Assembly: GCF_014172405.1 (NCBI RefSeq)
Contig: NZ_WNXC01000007.1
Span: 248,001 to 312,000, forward strand
Source: Pedobacter gandavensis
GTDB taxonomy: Bacteria > Bacteroidota > Bacteroidia > Sphingobacteriales > Sphingobacteriaceae
Reading direction: 5' to 3'
Length of the DNA stretch: 64,000 nt
Positions within the stretch are counted from its first letter, which is position 1. Every line of letters starts with the position of its first letter. Below are positions 62,901 through 64,000 of the stretch, piece by piece. The notes under the pieces are model-generated. The model worked only from the letters and a program-made list of their open reading frames with translations. It searched no databases and was not told where the DNA came from. The translations under genes were made by a program, and so were the position numbers.

Positions 62901-63083
62901 TGTTTGCTCCACTGTTTGTGCATCGGCTCCGGTATAAGTTGCAGAAACTGTAACCGTTGGCGGTGCAATACTTGGATACTGACTAATGGGCAAGGTAGTG
63001 ATGACAATAATTCCAATCAGTACAATTAAAATGGAGATGACGATGGCCGTGACTGGGCGCTTGATAAATACTTCTGAGATCAT
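59904..63083 (-). CDS. Second RND multidrug efflux pump, HAE-1 family
   Basis: A 1059-residue RND pump, paralogous to the one at 55.2-58.4 kb, from which it is clearly diverged in sequence. It starts EVFIKRPVTAIVISILIV, has SQYPSIAPP, and carries the proton-relay pair D408/D409 in GIVVDDAIVVVEAV. Twelve membrane helices are visible. It lies 15 bp after its own adaptor gene on the same strand. The downstream channel gene seen in the first operon is missing here; the operon ends at the shared terminator, so it may borrow that channel or use another. Confidence 0.95.
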   Translation of the reverse strand: MISEVFIKRPVTAIVISILIVLIGIIVITTLPISQYPSIAPPTVTVSATYTGADAQTVEQTVTTPIESQINGTPGMKYLSSNSTSDGRSSITVTFDVGTNIDIAALDVQNRVGIAEPSLPEAVTRLGVTTKKANNDILMVVGLYSPNGTYDDKFISNYVNLYVKDALLRVKGVGDVQAFGQPFSMRIWLDANKLANYGLTPAAVSAAVQEQNTRIPGGSVGAPPQHDAQTFEFSVILDGDLNTVDQFNNIVIKTGADGSVVFLKDVARVELGAFNYAINSKVNGKVASLMMINQTPGGNAVQTAEGIQNALKELKKSFPKDLDYTVPYETVTVVKLSIEGVVHTLIEALVLVTLVVFFFLQSWRATLIPVLAIPVSVIGTFIFFTFFGFSINVLTMFGFVLAIGIVVDDAIVVVEAVQHYMDHDGLSAPEATRRAMSDITAPVIAIALILAAVFIPVGFIPGMVGLLYQQFAITIAVSVLISAFIALSLTPALCSILLTPMNLNKDSKGLNKFFFKFNKWFAGVTHNYSMGVKKALKAIPLVMIILVCIYLGTGGLFMKKPTGFIPNEDAGIFLVGATLPEGASSVRTDAFIKRITDSVRNNNPEVENITSISGINILNRSFKSNAGTFFVQLKNWGDRKKDVSTIMAGLSKSFGGDKDGSILVVSPPAIPGLGISGGFTLQIQEKQSGDIKEFEANVGKFLAAANQRPEIGMAYTLFNSRTPNYKVHVDRDQAKKMGVSIGAVYSTISAYLGSSYINDFTKYGRNFRVVSQADTNYRANIENMKHLRVMNAQGVSVPLSSLVSYQVIENASIINHYNLFRSVEIGGAAKPGSSSGDALKALQEVAAQTLPANYAYDFSGLSLEETEAGNSTTLIFTLIIVFVFLLLAALYESWSVPFSILLSVPLGLFGAILALSFLPKLDNNIYAQVGLITLIGLSAKNAILIVEFAKERVDWGMELIAATIEAVRLRLRPIIMTSLAFILGVIPLILSAGAGAVSRQTIGWTVAAGMLSATLLALFIVPVLFVLITRLAYGKKKLAELQASYKPEDHKNTLHAEDD

Positions 63084-63098
63084 AAGCTTGAAATTCTT

Positions 63099-64000
63099 TT
63101 AAAATTTTACCACTGCACCAGGCCTTACATTTTGTGCACCTTCCGAAACGATCAATTCACCTGCTTTCAACCCATCTTTGACGACTACACTTTTATCGAA
63201 TTGTTTACCCAGCTGGATGATGCGTTGCTCCGCCTTATTGCTATCTGCGACTACATACACATTAAATGCGCCCAACTGCTCTGTGACTGCTTTATAAGGA
63301 ATCACCAATTCATTTTCCGTGGACTTGTTCAATACTTTCATGTTTACGGTCATTCCAGCAATCAAGCGACCATCCTCATTGGGATATCCTATTCTTACCC
63401 TTATGGTTCCTGTTGCCGGATCTACCGCTCTGTCTATCGTAATAATCTTACCTTGGCGCTTATATAAAGTCCCATCTTGCAGCTGTACGGTAAAAAGAGA
63501 GTCTTTTACTGCCTGAGGGTTATTTTTCATTTTGAGAAAATGAGGAATATCCCCCTGATTTACGGTGATATCTACAGCAATCGGGTTACCTGTAGAGACT
63601 GTATTTAAAAGCGTAGAAGAGGGCGCTACTAAGGCACCTGGTTTGACCTGGGAAATCCCGATGGTTCCGGTTAACGGGGATACAATTAACGCATTTTGAA
63701 GGTCGTTGTTTGCTGCAGAAAGTGTTGCTTTTGCCGCAGCTACCTGCGATTCTGCATTGGCAAGATCCGTTAAGGCATAATCCACACGTTGCTTTGCGAT
63801 CGCATCCTGTGCCGCCAGATTCTTATAGCGTTCTGCGTCCTTTTTGGCCTTATCACGATTGGCTTGAGCCATCTGTACATTTGCTTTCGCAGAATTATAG
63901 GCGGCCAGGTATTTTGTCCGATCAATTTCATAGAGCTTTTGCCCTTTCATTACTTTTTGTCCGTCTCGCACATAGATAGCGGTGATAAAACCACCAACCT
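63099..64000 (-). CDS. RND efflux periplasmic adaptor, partial (cut by the right edge)
   Basis: The C-terminal 300 residues of a membrane-fusion protein; the frame stays open to the window end and continues beyond it. The visible part begins in the lipoyl half-motif (FITAIYVRDGQKVMKGQKLYEID). A coiled hairpin rich in Ala, Lys and Gln follows, then LIVSPLTGTIGISQVKPG and the barrel domain. The in-frame GTG at 63971 is internal, not the start. It pairs with the RND pump 15 bp downstream. Confidence 0.92.
   Translation of the reverse strand, partial: VGGFITAIYVRDGQKVMKGQKLYEIDRTKYLAAYNSAKANVQMAQANRDKAKKDAERYKNLAAQDAIAKQRVDYALTDLANAESQVAAAKATLSAANNDLQNALIVSPLTGTIGISQVKPGALVAPSSTLLNTVSTGNPIAVDITVNQGDIPHFLKMKNNPQAVKDSLFTVQLQDGTLYKRQGKIITIDRAVDPATGTIRVRIGYPNEDGRLIAGMTVNMKVLNKSTENELVIPYKAVTEQLGAFNVYVVADSNKAEQRIIQLGKQFDKSVVVKDGLKAGELIVSEGAQNVRPGAVVKF

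Overview
The window looks like a chromosomal segment of a Bacteroidota bacterium of the family Sphingobacteriaceae, most like Pedobacter. Three things support this. Many genes are preceded by the Bacteroidota -7 promoter element TAnnTTTG rather than a Shine-Dalgarno sequence. Several gene families are typical of the phylum: DUF4294, DUF4783, DUF6266, stand-alone MnmD and BshB1. The genes sit as housekeeping and accessory loci in short operons. No rRNA, tRNA, CRISPR array, transposase or integrase was recognised.

Layout. 1-7.5 kb: EamA transporter, secreted M13 metallopeptidase, MnmD, aldo/keto reductase, and an AI-2E exporter / small membrane protein / MazG operon. 7.5-20.3 kb: a DEAD-box-like protein with degenerate motifs, a DUF2059 protein, a heterodimeric ABC exporter, a LolC/E-type permease, a NamZ-like (DUF1343) lipoprotein, Fmt, a PabC-like aminotransferase, RluD and an ACC-deaminase-like enzyme. 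20.3-25.3 kb: a DUF6266 gene beside a dyad-rich spacer, then a non-homologous end-joining operon (orf83-ligD-orf85-ku). 25.6-28.6 kb: an ArsR-controlled operon (arsR, SRPBCC, DUF4256, ydeI-like). The 3' end of its last gene is duplicated 958 bp downstream, and the two copies bracket an uncharacterised two-gene module.

28.8-33.9 kb: L-lysine 6-transaminase, a convergent glutaryl-CoA-type acyl-CoA dehydrogenase, and a bshB1-gpx-DUF4294 operon. 34.3-44.8 kb: rel/spoT, fur, purA, pabB, an M48 lipoprotein protease, plsY, nadC, DUF4783, gpmI and a lipoprotein. 45-53 kb: a PAS sensor with no ATPase domain plus a response regulator, a TPR protein, lon, outer-membrane proteins including an LpxR-like lipid A deacylase, arfB and cmk. 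53.4-64 kb: a TetR-controlled RND tripartite efflux operon (adaptor, pump, outer-membrane channel), convergent with a second RND pump whose adaptor runs off the right edge.

Most interesting points: the repeat-bracketed two-gene cassette at 27.6-28.6 kb; the palindrome-packed spacer at 20.9-21.3 kb; an 8-bp periodic ATCT array at 14.5-14.8 kb; two uncharacterised small genes inside the NHEJ operon; and predicted leaderless starts. All assignments come from reading the sequence; no searches were run.
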